Shown here: in pieces, positions 25,792-34,658 of the stretch | Layout of the letters: each line of letters begins with the position of its first letter | How positions within the stretch are numbered: position 1 is the stretch's first letter | Assembly (NCBI RefSeq): GCF_044904675.1 | Contig: NZ_JADIKJ010000013.1 | Coordinates: forward strand, 1 to 64,000 | Direction: 5' to 3' | DNA from: Dyella_B jejuensis | GTDB lineage: Bacteria > Pseudomonadota > Gammaproteobacteria > Xanthomonadales > Rhodanobacteraceae | Length of the DNA stretch: 64,000 bases | Notes under the pieces: model-generated | Seen by the model: only the letters and a program-made list of their open reading frames with translations | The model's database searches: none | What the model was told of the DNA's origin: nothing | Position numbers and translations under genes: made by a program

Positions 25792-28700
25792 ATGCCATCT
25801 ACCAAAACGCGCCGCCCATCGTCCGTGCTCACCTCCCTGGTCTGGTTCGTGCCGGGGTTGGTCATGGCCGGGATCGCCGCCGCCATCGGCGCCCATCCGC
25901 TCACACTGATTCCCTTGTTGCTGGCCAATACGCTGACCATGGCCGCGGTCTGCCATGCGATCGGGTTTGATCCGGAACCGGATTTCTTTCTTACCGTGGC
26001 GCGGCGCGGCGCGGCGCACCTGGCGATGTTTACCTGTTACGTGGCGCTGGTATTCCTGCTGATCGCATGGCCGATGCTGCATTTGAGCCAGCATCCCACG
26101 CTGGGCGCCAGCCTGCTGCTGGCGGCCGCCCTGGTAGTGGCGCTGGTCGTGTTGTGGCGCCTGTGGCCGGCCTTTGCGCTGGTGTATGTCTGGGACGACG
26201 CTTATCCCGCGCACGGCCAGGGCGAAGGCTCGTGGTTGTTCACCGCTACCGCGCGCAGCGTCGCCTTCGGCCGGCACCTGTCGCGCGAGGAACATTTCTT
26301 CAGCCACTTCCTGCCCAGTGCGCTGGCGCTGCTGTTGCTGTCATTTGCCGCCATCGCATTGAGCGGCCTGTATGGCATCCTGCCATCGGAAATGCGCACC
26401 GCCGCCCTGGCGCTCTATGCAGTGTTGCTGATGCCGCTGGGTTGCCTGGTCATCGCCAATCGCACCCTGCGCGTGATGCTGTGCGAAAGCCGCCCGCGGC
26501 GACCTGCCACGGCAGATCTGGAAACATCCGTAGCATCGGCGCCCGCAACGCCGCCGCATCTGTCCGAACAGGAACGCATCGCCGGTACGCCCGAACAGGC
26601 GCAAGCGTTGCTTGCCGCCACCCGCAACGGCGATATTGCCCGCGCGCTGGCCCTGGTCGAAGCTGGCGCGGATCCGGATACCGCGCCGGATCCCGGCGAC
26701 CGCGACCAGCGCCCCGTGCTGATGCTTGCGGCGTTGCTGCCCGATCCGCGGCTGCTGCGCGCCTTGATCGCCAACGGTGCCGACGTCAATCGCGCCAGCG
26801 GCGGACTCACCCCGCTGCTCGCCGCCACCCGCGACAGCTGGCATGGCCGCGCCGATGCGGTGATGACCCTGCTCGCCAATGGCGCCAGCCCGGTCGTTGC
26901 CGATGCCGATGGCAACACGCCCCTGCACGGCGCGGTACTCAGCGGCGAGCCCACGGTCGCAGCCATGCTGCTGGATGCCGGCGCATCCGCGGATGCTCTC
27001 AACCAGGCCGGCGCCAGTCCGCTCTCGATCGCTTGCCGCGCCGCCAATTGGCCGCTGGTGCAATTCCTGCTCGACCACGGCGCCAAGGCCGCTCCTGCGC
27101 ACGGCGAACCCGCACTGGTCGCCGCCGCCGGCATCGCCGACGATGACGCAACCGGCGTCAAGTTGCTGCTCAAGCATCGCGCCCCGGTGAACGCAGTGGA
27201 TGCGCGCCAGCGCAGCGCACTGATGACCGCCGCCGCCGAAGGACATGAGCAGATCGCCCGCGCGCTGCGCGCGGCCGGCGCCGATGTGAACCTCGCCGAC
27301 CATCGCGGCAGTACCGCGCTGATGGAAGCGGCGCGCGCCGGCGCGGTAGGCGTGGTGAAATTGCTGGCCGAGGCACAGCCGGATGCGCGCGTGCGTGACA
27401 AACACGGTCGCGATGCGTTGACCCTGGCCTGCCAGTCGCCCCATGCCCGCGCCGAGACCATCCACGCCCTGCTCGCGCTCGGCGCGGAGCCGAAGGCGCC
27501 CGGCAGCGACGGCCGCAGCGCGCTCGACCATGCCACCGCAAGCGGACGCTGGGATCTGGTCGCCTTGCTCGACCCGGATACCCCGCTGCCAACCAGCCTC
27601 AATCTCGACGCGATTTCCGAAGGCGCCGATACGCCCGCGCATCTGCTCGACGCCTTGCGCTTCGGCCATTGGGCCATCGTTTCCAGCTTTGCCGCGCGCG
27701 TGCGCGACTGGTCACAGGCACAACTGGCGCAACTGTTTCTCGACCTTAGCGAGCCCGGCCTTCGAGCCGCGCGGCGCTGGCTGCTCGACCATGGCCTGCA
27801 GGCCGAAGCGCGTCTGCCGCCGCAGCTGATCGACGAGCTCGACAGTGAACATCCGACCCTGCCGCCGCTTGGCCGCCGGCTGTTCGACGCATTGCTGCCG
27901 CTGCTGCCCGGCAGCGCCGAGGCGATCGAAGACCTGCTCCATGCCGGCGCCAGTCCTGCGGGCGCCGGCTTGCTCGCCCAGATGCTCGGTCGCTTGCATG
28001 GCCCCCCCCGCGCCGAGGCATTGCCGCTGGCCGTGCTCGAGGGAGGTGCCGATCCGTTCGGCGCGGACGAGCGCGAGCGCACACCGCTGCACCTGGCCGC
28101 CGCCAATGGCCAGTCCGTCCTGCTGCAGGCATTGCTGGCGCGCGGCTGCGATCCGAACTGCCGCGACAGCAATGGCCGCACACCGCTGTTCACCGCGCTC
28201 GAACATGGCATGGATGCGTTGCCGCTGGTGCGTGCGCTGGTTGCGCACGGCGCGGATGCCGAAGCGGTCGATGCGAACGGCGAAACGCCGCTCGGCCTCG
28301 CGCTGGAACACCCCGAACTGGAGCGTTGGCTCGATTGGAACGGCTGGCAGCGTCCGCGCCGTCCGCTGCGTGCCGACGACTTGATCCACGCCGCAACGCG
28401 GGGTGCGGCTACCGCCGTCCGCCGTCTGCTGGAACTCGGTTTTCCGGTGGACACCCGCGATGCACAAGGCGCGACCGCATTGCTGCACGCATGCGGAGCG
28501 GGCCACCGCGAGGTGGCGCTCACCCTGCTCGATGCCGGCGCTGATATGGCCGCGAGCGCCAACAACGGCATGACGCCGCTCGCCGCGGCAGTCGCCGCTC
28601 GCCGCGAAGGCCTGGTGACCCTGCTGCTCGAGCGCGGCGCGGCGGTCGACCAGCGCCTGCCCGGCGACGCCACCGCACTGATGATCGCCGCGGTGCAGGG

Positions 28701-29250
28701 CTACCCGGAAATCGCCGAACGGTTGCTCGATGCGGGCGCCTACGCCAACGCGGTCGACGCGCGCGGCCACAGCGCCCTGCACGCCGGCGCGCAGTTTGGT
28801 TTCGAACAGAACGACAGCCTGCGCGCGCGCCGGCTGTTCGATGCATTGCTCAAGCGCCAGGCCAATCCCAACCTCGCCGATGGCGAAGGCAAGACGCCAC
28901 TGCTGCTGCTGCTCGGCGCGCACATGCGTCCAGGCAGCCCGTGCGATGCGACACACATCGGCGCGTTACTGCCAGTCCTGCTCGATGCCGGCGCCCGCAT
29001 CGACCACGTCGACCAGCGCGGCGTCACCGCCTTGCACGCCTGTGCCATGCACGCCCTGCTGCCGCCCGCTCGCGTGTTGCTGGCACGTGGCGCGGACCGC
29101 CATGCCGCCGACCATTTTGGCCGTACTGCCGCAGACGTCGCACGACACCTGGGCATGGTCGATATCGCGCACGAGCTTGCCGCACGCGGAAGCGTCATTC
29201 CCAGCGTTCGCCAGACCTTGCGGCAGCCGGCACAGCCTTCCGAACCGTAA
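25792..29250 (+). CDS. Large membrane-anchored ankyrin-repeat protein
   Basis: 1152 aa. The N-terminal roughly 240 residues hold about six membrane helices (near 9-28, 32-52, 63-88, 100-130, 165-188 and 200-222). From about residue 260 to 1140 the protein is built of ankyrin repeats, with the repeated pattern of G-x-TPL-x-x-A, LLL-x-x-GA and ADVN/ADPN; I count roughly twenty or more, some degenerate around 590-700. Typical units include DADGNTPLHGAVLSGE and DARGHSALHAGAQFG. The repeat part would face the cytoplasm or periplasm and bind a protein partner. A run of eight Cs at 28002-28009 inside the coding region could slip. No enzyme domain is seen. It is probably its own transcription unit; function unknown. 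Confidence 0.9.
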   Translation: MPSTKTRRPSSVLTSLVWFVPGLVMAGIAAAIGAHPLTLIPLLLANTLTMAAVCHAIGFDPEPDFFLTVARRGAAHLAMFTCYVALVFLLIAWPMLHLSQHPTLGASLLLAAALVVALVVLWRLWPAFALVYVWDDAYPAHGQGEGSWLFTATARSVAFGRHLSREEHFFSHFLPSALALLLLSFAAIALSGLYGILPSEMRTAALALYAVLLMPLGCLVIANRTLRVMLCESRPRRPATADLETSVASAPATPPHLSEQERIAGTPEQAQALLAATRNGDIARALALVEAGADPDTAPDPGDRDQRPVLMLAALLPDPRLLRALIANGADVNRASGGLTPLLAATRDSWHGRADAVMTLLANGASPVVADADGNTPLHGAVLSGEPTVAAMLLDAGASADALNQAGASPLSIACRAANWPLVQFLLDHGAKAAPAHGEPALVAAAGIADDDATGVKLLLKHRAPVNAVDARQRSALMTAAAEGHEQIARALRAAGADVNLADHRGSTALMEAARAGAVGVVKLLAEAQPDARVRDKHGRDALTLACQSPHARAETIHALLALGAEPKAPGSDGRSALDHATASGRWDLVALLDPDTPLPTSLNLDAISEGADTPAHLLDALRFGHWAIVSSFAARVRDWSQAQLAQLFLDLSEPGLRAARRWLLDHGLQAEARLPPQLIDELDSEHPTLPPLGRRLFDALLPLLPGSAEAIEDLLHAGASPAGAGLLAQMLGRLHGPPRAEALPLAVLEGGADPFGADERERTPLHLAAANGQSVLLQALLARGCDPNCRDSNGRTPLFTALEHGMDALPLVRALVAHGADAEAVDANGETPLGLALEHPELERWLDWNGWQRPRRPLRADDLIHAATRGAATAVRRLLELGFPVDTRDAQGATALLHACGAGHREVALTLLDAGADMAASANNGMTPLAAAVAARREGLVTLLLERGAAVDQRLPGDATALMIAAVQGYPEIAERLLDAGAYANAVDARGHSALHAGAQFGFEQNDSLRARRLFDALLKRQANPNLADGEGKTPLLLLLGAHMRPGSPCDATHIGALLPVLLDAGARIDHVDQRGVTALHACAMHALLPPARVLLARGADRHAADHFGRTAADVARHLGMVDIAHELAARGSVIPSVRQTLRQPAQPSEP

Positions 29251-29305
29251 CCGCAAGCCCCGGATGATGCGCCGATCGACCAGCCGGCGCGATCCATATG
29301 GACGG

Positions 29306-30409
29306 CTATACCGCCAAAGGCGCATGCATGGCCGGCGCCGGCGCGACGGGGGAATACGTCCCTCGCACGGGCAATGAGCGCCACGCTTCGATCACTTCCT
29401 CCGGCGCGATCGCATCGACCCGGTGACGTCCGGGCGGCCCACCCAGCACCTGCACTGCTTGCGGCATACTGCTGCGCGGACGCCAATGGGCTGGCGACAC
29501 CGAACCGAACATCACCACCAGCGGACAACCCATCGCCGCGGCGAGGTGGGCCGGTCCGGTATCGACGGAAACCATGCTGTGCGCGACCGCCAGCAAGGCC
29601 CTCAGCCGCGGCAACGGCAAATCCCTGGCGGCCACTTCGACATGCGGCTGCGCCATGGTTGCGCGCATGCCTTCAAGGTATCGGGATTCCGCCGGCGATC
29701 CGCATAGCAGGATGCGCGCCTGCGGCAGTTGCTCAAGGATCGCGGCGATTACCTGCGCCCAATGATCGACCGGCCACGACTTGTCGTCGTCACTGGGCTT
29801 GCGCACACCGTTCCAGCGCACGGTGCGTTTGTTCGCCGGCTGCAATAGCACCAGCGGATGGACGGAAAGGCCACGCTCGACCAGCCACCGGTCACATGCC
29901 GCGCGGTCGCGCGGGCTGACGGCGAACTCGGGAACGCTGCCGGTCACGCAGCTCACGTCGCCGAAGCGCTCGCGAAAGCCAGCAGGCGTGCTGTCGGCCA
30001 ATTGCAGCAAGTGCTCGATCCAGTGGCCATTGGACGATAGCGGGATATCGTTGAGGAATACGCAATGACTGCCGGGGATGCCCGCCAGCCTCAGCAGCAG
30101 GCGGATTCTTTCCAGCGAGCGCGGTTGCGGCTCACAGACATACACCGGCATATGGCGCATGCCGCGCAATACATGGACGGCATGCCATTGTTCGGGACTG
30201 AGCGGCAGCGGGCGGTGGTGTGCCCGCAGCGCGATGACTTCCGCCACGTCGGGCTGGTCCCGATACAGTTCGATCGAATGCTCGCCGATGGCCAGCAGCT
30301 CGCAGGGTGCGCCGTAGCGCGCATGAAGCCGGCGCAACAGCGGCTGCAACAGCAGCATGTCGCCAAGACGGCCGAAGCGGATGACGAGCGGGCGGAAAGG
30401 TAGCGGCAT
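29306..30409 (-). CDS. Glycosyltransferase family 9 (heptosyltransferase-like)
   Basis: 367 aa with a two-lobed GT-B build: IRFGRLGDMLLLQPLLRRLH at the start (acceptor lobe), then VLLQPANKRTVRWNG and RILLCGSPAE in the donor lobe, and the conserved VDTGPAHLAAAMGCPLVVMFGS motif near the C-terminus. Family 9 adds heptose or related sugars to lipopolysaccharide core at the inner face of the inner membrane. It sits alone, with no other LPS genes beside it, so the sugar and acceptor are open. It is convergent with the ankyrin gene; 55 bp separate the stops. Confidence 0.88.
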   Translation of the reverse strand: MPLPFRPLVIRFGRLGDMLLLQPLLRRLHARYGAPCELLAIGEHSIELYRDQPDVAEVIALRAHHRPLPLSPEQWHAVHVLRGMRHMPVYVCEPQPRSLERIRLLLRLAGIPGSHCVFLNDIPLSSNGHWIEHLLQLADSTPAGFRERFGDVSCVTGSVPEFAVSPRDRAACDRWLVERGLSVHPLVLLQPANKRTVRWNGVRKPSDDDKSWPVDHWAQVIAAILEQLPQARILLCGSPAESRYLEGMRATMAQPHVEVAARDLPLPRLRALLAVAHSMVSVDTGPAHLAAAMGCPLVVMFGSVSPAHWRPRSSMPQAVQVLGGPPGRHRVDAIAPEEVIEAWRSLPVRGTYSPVAPAPAMHAPLAV

Positions 30410-30540
30410 ACGCAGACAGGGCCCGGGTGCTCATCATGGATGGATCATCCTATGATGCACGCTGGCTGCTTACCGGCAACTTACTGTTTCAACGCAATTT
30501 CTTGCCGTTTTTTCGCATATTTCTGCAAGCGGTGCGGCGT

Positions 30541-32379
30541 TCAGCGATCGCCGATAAGCGGCGTATCCGCGTCCGGTCCTTTTTCAGGCGGCGGTGCGAT
30601 CTCGGCGTCGGCCTCGAACAGTTTGTCCAGATCTTCCACCGCCTCGCGCGTGGTCTGCAACAGCTTGGCCTCGTCGTCGTAGACCAGGTATTGGATCTTG
30701 ATCAGCTCGGCGTCCCTGCGCCGGAACCGCTCCACTTCCGCAACGGCCTCTTCAGCGCTCAAGCCGAGCGCTTCCAGCGCCTTGCGGCTCATCTTGAGGC
30801 TGGAAAACAGCGTTTCGCGCACCGGTTCGTCGATGCCCAGGTCCATCAGGCGCCAGACGTGCTGGCGATTACGGGCGCGAGCGACGATCTTCAAATGCGG
30901 GTATTGGCGGCGAACCAGGCGCGCCACCCGCAGGCTCGATTCGGGATCGTCGGTGGCCAGGATGAAAACCTCGGCCTTGTCGGCTTGCGCGGCGCGCAAC
31001 AATTCCGGTCGCGCCGGATCGCCGTAGAAAATGTCGCCGCGATTGCCGAAACGCTGCACCAGGTCGAGTTGCTCGATCGAATGATCCAACGCCACGAACG
31101 GAATGTTGCGCGTGCGCAGCACGCGCGCCACGATCTGTCCCATGCGGCCATAGCCCGCAATGATCACGCGCGGGCTGTCCACATCGATGGTGTCGTAGGG
31201 TCGCCTGGATTCTTCCTTTTTCCCAGTGCCGAGCAGCTTGCCCGTGGCCGCCACCAGCAGCGGCGTCAAGCCCATCGAAAGCGTGATCGCCAGCACCAGC
31301 ACGCCGCCTTGCTGCCCGGCGATCAGGCCGCGGTCGGTCGCCTGGCGCAGCACCACGAAAGCGAATTCGCCGCCACTGGCCAGCAACACGGCAAGACGCA
31401 AGGCATCGCCGCGCTGCAAGGCGCCAAGGGTAAGCCCCAGTGGCCACAGCAGCAGGCCCTTCACCAGCAGCAGGCCGAAGGTCAGGCCCAGCACCAGCCA
31501 TGGCGCTTGCAGCAGCAGGTCGATCTGCATCGACATGCCGACGCTGATGAAGAACAGGCCCAGCAACAAACCCTTGAACGGCTCGAGGTTCGATTCGAGT
31601 TCATGCCGGTATTCCGAATCGGCCAGCAGTACACCGGCGAGGAACGCACCCAGTGTCACCGACACCTTGACCTCTTCCATCAGCAACGCGGTGCCCATCA
31701 CCACGAGCAGCGCCGTCGCGGTTGACACTTCCACCGAATCGGCGCGCGCCACGAAACGGAACACCGGCCGCAGCAGGTAGCGGCCGCCCACCACCACGGC
31801 CACGATCACCGCGATGGTACGCAGCACGGCCATCGGATCGATGCCGTGACGGGCCGAGGTCGAAGCCAGCAACGGCACGGCGGCAATCAATGGAATCGCC
31901 GCCAGATCCTGGAACAGCAGAATGGAGAAGGATTGGCGTCCATAAGCCGAACCCGCTTCCTTGCGCTCGGCCAGGATCTGCAAGCCAAATGCGGTGGAAG
32001 ACAGCGCCAGGCTGCCACCGACAATGGCCGCCGCACCCGGCATGAGGCCGAACCAGGCGTAGGCGATCACGCCGATCACGATGCTGCAGGCAAGCACCTG
32101 CAGCAGGCCGGTGCCGAATACCGAACGGCGCATCACCCACAGGCGCTGCGGCGAAAGCTCCAGCCCGATGACGAACAGCATCAGCACCACGCCGAACTCG
32201 GAAATGTCCGAGACCCCGGTAGGATCGGCAATCAGCTGCAATTCCGCCGGACCGATCACGATGCCAGCCAACAGATAGCCAAGCACCGCGCCCAGGCGGA
32301 AACGCTTGGTCAGCGGCACGGCGATGACCGTGGCCAGCAGGAAAACCACTGCGGTCTGTAGGAAATGATGGCTATCCAC
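30541..32379 (-). CDS. Kef-type monovalent cation:proton antiporter (CPA2)
   Basis: 612 aa from GTG 32379 (GGAG about 8 nt upstream). Residues 1-385 form a 12-helix Na+/H+-exchanger domain with GYLLAGIVIGP, FVIGLELSPQRLW and FLAGVLLADSEYRHELE, the CPA2/KefBC type. Residues about 400-520 are an RCK_N/TrkA_N Rossmann domain (RVIIAGYGRMGQIVARVL) that binds nucleotide and gates transport. In KefB/KefC the gating signals are glutathione adducts and NAD(H). An acidic tail of about 70 residues follows. It likely exports K+ in exchange for protons under electrophile or pH stress. No KefF/KefG partner is nearby. Confidence 0.9.
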   Translation of the reverse strand: MDSHHFLQTAVVFLLATVIAVPLTKRFRLGAVLGYLLAGIVIGPAELQLIADPTGVSDISEFGVVLMLFVIGLELSPQRLWVMRRSVFGTGLLQVLACSIVIGVIAYAWFGLMPGAAAIVGGSLALSSTAFGLQILAERKEAGSAYGRQSFSILLFQDLAAIPLIAAVPLLASTSARHGIDPMAVLRTIAVIVAVVVGGRYLLRPVFRFVARADSVEVSTATALLVVMGTALLMEEVKVSVTLGAFLAGVLLADSEYRHELESNLEPFKGLLLGLFFISVGMSMQIDLLLQAPWLVLGLTFGLLLVKGLLLWPLGLTLGALQRGDALRLAVLLASGGEFAFVVLRQATDRGLIAGQQGGVLVLAITLSMGLTPLLVAATGKLLGTGKKEESRRPYDTIDVDSPRVIIAGYGRMGQIVARVLRTRNIPFVALDHSIEQLDLVQRFGNRGDIFYGDPARPELLRAAQADKAEVFILATDDPESSLRVARLVRRQYPHLKIVARARNRQHVWRLMDLGIDEPVRETLFSSLKMSRKALEALGLSAEEAVAEVERFRRRDAELIKIQYLVYDDEAKLLQTTREAVEDLDKLFEADAEIAPPPEKGPDADTPLIGDR

Positions 32380-32486
32380 GCTTGCTCCGTACCTCGTCCT
32401 TGCCCTCGATTATTTCATGCGATGGCCGCGGCGGCGCAAAACCATGCTGCTGACGGCATGCGCCGGACGTGGGATGATCCGGCGCC

Positions 32487-33272
32487 ATGAAACGACTCTC
32501 TCGCCTATTCCTTGTTTTCGCGCTGTGCCTGGCCTCGTCCGCCTACGCACAATCGGCCATACCGGTCTATGGCTACACGGTGGTACGTAGCTATCCGCAC
32601 GACACCAGGGCCTATACGGAAGGCTTTTTCTATCGCAACGGTTATTTCTACGAGGGCACCGGCAACGTGGGTGAATCCTCGGTGCGCAAGGTCGACATCA
32701 AGACCGGCAAGGTATTGCAACAGGCCGAGCTGCCGCCGCCCGATTACGGCGAGGGCATCGTGGCCTGGAAAAACCGGCTGATCGAGCTGACCTGGCAATC
32801 CCATCACGGTTTCATCTACGACCTCAATACGTTCAAGCGTATCGGCCAGTTCGATTATCCGGGCGAAGGCTGGGCGCTCACCGCGAACGACCAGCAGCTT
32901 TACATGACCGATGGCACGCCGACCATTCGCGTGCTGGATCCGCGCACGCTCAAGCAGACCGGCAAGATCGACGTCACCGCGGAGGGCAAGCCGGTTGCCA
33001 ATCTCAATGAACTGGAGTGGGTGAAGGGCCAGATCTACGCCAATGTATGGCTTACCCATGTGATCGTGCGGATCGACCCGGCCAGCGGGAAAGTGGTGGG
33101 CGTGATCAACCTCACCGGACTGGGCCCGAAACCGGGCGAAACGGTGGACCCGGACAACGACGTGCTCAACGGCATCGCCTACGATGCCAGGCACGACCGT
33201 TTGTTCGTCACCGGCAAGCGCTGGCCGTTGATCTACGAGATCACGTTGACGCCGCCCGCAGCAGGCCATTGA
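32487..33272 (+). CDS. Glutaminyl-peptide cyclotransferase (plant/bacterial-type)
   Basis: 261 aa with a signal peptide (RLFLVFALCLASSAYA) and a five-bladed propeller of the Glu_cyclase_2 family: YPHDTRAYTEGFFY, FYEGTGNVGESSVR, AWKNRLIELTWQ, GEGWALTANDQQLYMTDG, NLNELEWVKGQIYANVW and DVLNGIAYD. The Glu in TEGF and the NELEW and NGIA landmarks are conserved in this family. It turns N-terminal Gln of exported proteins or peptides into pyroglutamate in the periplasm, which protects them from aminopeptidases. It is divergent from the Kef gene. Confidence 0.93.
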   Translation: MKRLSRLFLVFALCLASSAYAQSAIPVYGYTVVRSYPHDTRAYTEGFFYRNGYFYEGTGNVGESSVRKVDIKTGKVLQQAELPPPDYGEGIVAWKNRLIELTWQSHHGFIYDLNTFKRIGQFDYPGEGWALTANDQQLYMTDGTPTIRVLDPRTLKQTGKIDVTAEGKPVANLNELEWVKGQIYANVWLTHVIVRIDPASGKVVGVINLTGLGPKPGETVDPDNDVLNGIAYDARHDRLFVTGKRWPLIYEITLTPPAAGH

Positions 33273-33457
33273 ACGCCGGCCCGTCAGGGGCTGCACGATG
33301 AGTTGCGCCATGCGCGCGCGATAATGGGCACTGGATGTGCTTCTCGCGCAAATCGGCCGAAAGACTGAGCGATGGCGGCCCAGATGCCACAACCAGGCTT
33401 GCACCGGCCGCGGCAGCTACGCTGCGCGATGCCAGTGCGAGCCAGTAAAAAGCTGTG

Positions 33458-34459
33458 CTATGCGCCGCGCAACCAGCGCGCAGCGTCGATCGCAAAATAG
33501 GTGAGGATGGCGTCGGCGCCCGCACGCTTGAAAGCGGTCAGCGATTCGAGCACCGCGGCGCGCTCGTCGAGCCACCCGTTCTGTGCGGCCGCCTTGAGCA
33601 TCGCGTATTCGCCGCTTACCTGATAGACGAACGTGGGCACGCCGAAGGCATCCTTGACCCGGCGCAGTACGTCCAGGTACGGCAGGCCCGGCTTCACCAT
33701 CACGGCATCGGCGCCTTCGGCGATGTCCAGTTCCACCTCGCGCAGCGCTTCATCGCTGTTGCCGATATCCATCTGGTAGGTGTGCTTGTTGCCTTTGCCG
33801 AGGTTCGCGGCGGAGCCCACGGCATCACGGAACGGCCCATAGAATGCCGAAGCGTATTTCGCTGAATAAGCAAGGATGCGCGTATGGATGTGGCCTGCCT
33901 GTTCCAGCGCTTCGCGGATCGAGCCGATACGCCCGTCCATCATGTCCGAAGGCGCGACAAAATCCATGCCGGCCTCGGCTTGCGCCAGCGACATGTTGAT
34001 AAGCGCTTGGACGGTGGGTTCGTTCATGACATAGCCATGCGCATCGATCAGTCCGTCCTGGCCGTGCGTGGTGTAGGGGTCGAGTGCCACGTCGCCGATC
34101 AGGCCGAGTTCGGGATAGCTGGCCTTCAGCGCGCGAGTGGCGCGTTGCATCAATCCATCGGGATTCCACGCCTCGCTCGCGTCCTCGCTTTTTACCGCGG
34201 CGCCTGGCGACGGAAACAGCGCCAGCGCGGGAATGCCCAGGCGCACGCATTCACCGGCCAGCGCCAGCAGGCCGTCGATCGAGAGACGGTCCACGCCCGG
34301 CATCGATGGCACCGGCTCGCGCTTGCCTTGCCCCTCGATCACGAACGCCACCATGATCAGGTCCGAGGGCAGCAAGGTGTGTTCGCGCATCAGCGCGCGT
34401 GAGAAAGCATCGCGACGCATGCGGCGCATGCGAATGGCGGGGAAGTTCATGCGGGACAT
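33458..34459 (-). CDS. hemB: Delta-aminolevulinic acid dehydratase (porphobilinogen synthase)
   Basis: 333 aa from ATG 34459; ATG 34450 is equally possible and GTG 34477 less so. It condenses two 5-aminolevulinate molecules to porphobilinogen, an early tetrapyrrole step that feeds the heme A route encoded at 6245-8283. The two Schiff-base lysines are in AYSAKYASAFYGPF and VMVKPGLPYLDV. The region that binds catalytic zinc through three Cys in some enzymes reads DVALDPYTTHGQDG here, without Cys. It is therefore the Mg2+/K+-dependent type. Confidence 0.96.
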   Translation of the reverse strand: MSRMNFPAIRMRRMRRDAFSRALMREHTLLPSDLIMVAFVIEGQGKREPVPSMPGVDRLSIDGLLALAGECVRLGIPALALFPSPGAAVKSEDASEAWNPDGLMQRATRALKASYPELGLIGDVALDPYTTHGQDGLIDAHGYVMNEPTVQALINMSLAQAEAGMDFVAPSDMMDGRIGSIREALEQAGHIHTRILAYSAKYASAFYGPFRDAVGSAANLGKGNKHTYQMDIGNSDEALREVELDIAEGADAVMVKPGLPYLDVLRRVKDAFGVPTFVYQVSGEYAMLKAAAQNGWLDERAAVLESLTAFKRAGADAILTYFAIDAARWLRGA

Positions 34460-34658
34460 CTCGTGCGGATCGTCCACCTAGTTTAGCGCTGGCGTACTCG
34501 GTGCGTTGGACACACGCCGCGACGGGCGGCTCAAACGCTGAGATGCCATCCGGCGACAATGCTTTGCACCGATGAACGCCGGTCCGCCTATACGCAAGAT
34601 CGACACATAGCGTGTGCCATCTTCCGATGGTGCATGTCCCCCTCCATGGAGTCGCGTC

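Noticed and set aside
26415..28673. Ser/Arg-rich minus-strand open frame opposite the ankyrin gene
   Set aside because: Composition typical of reverse-frame translation of GC-rich repeats.
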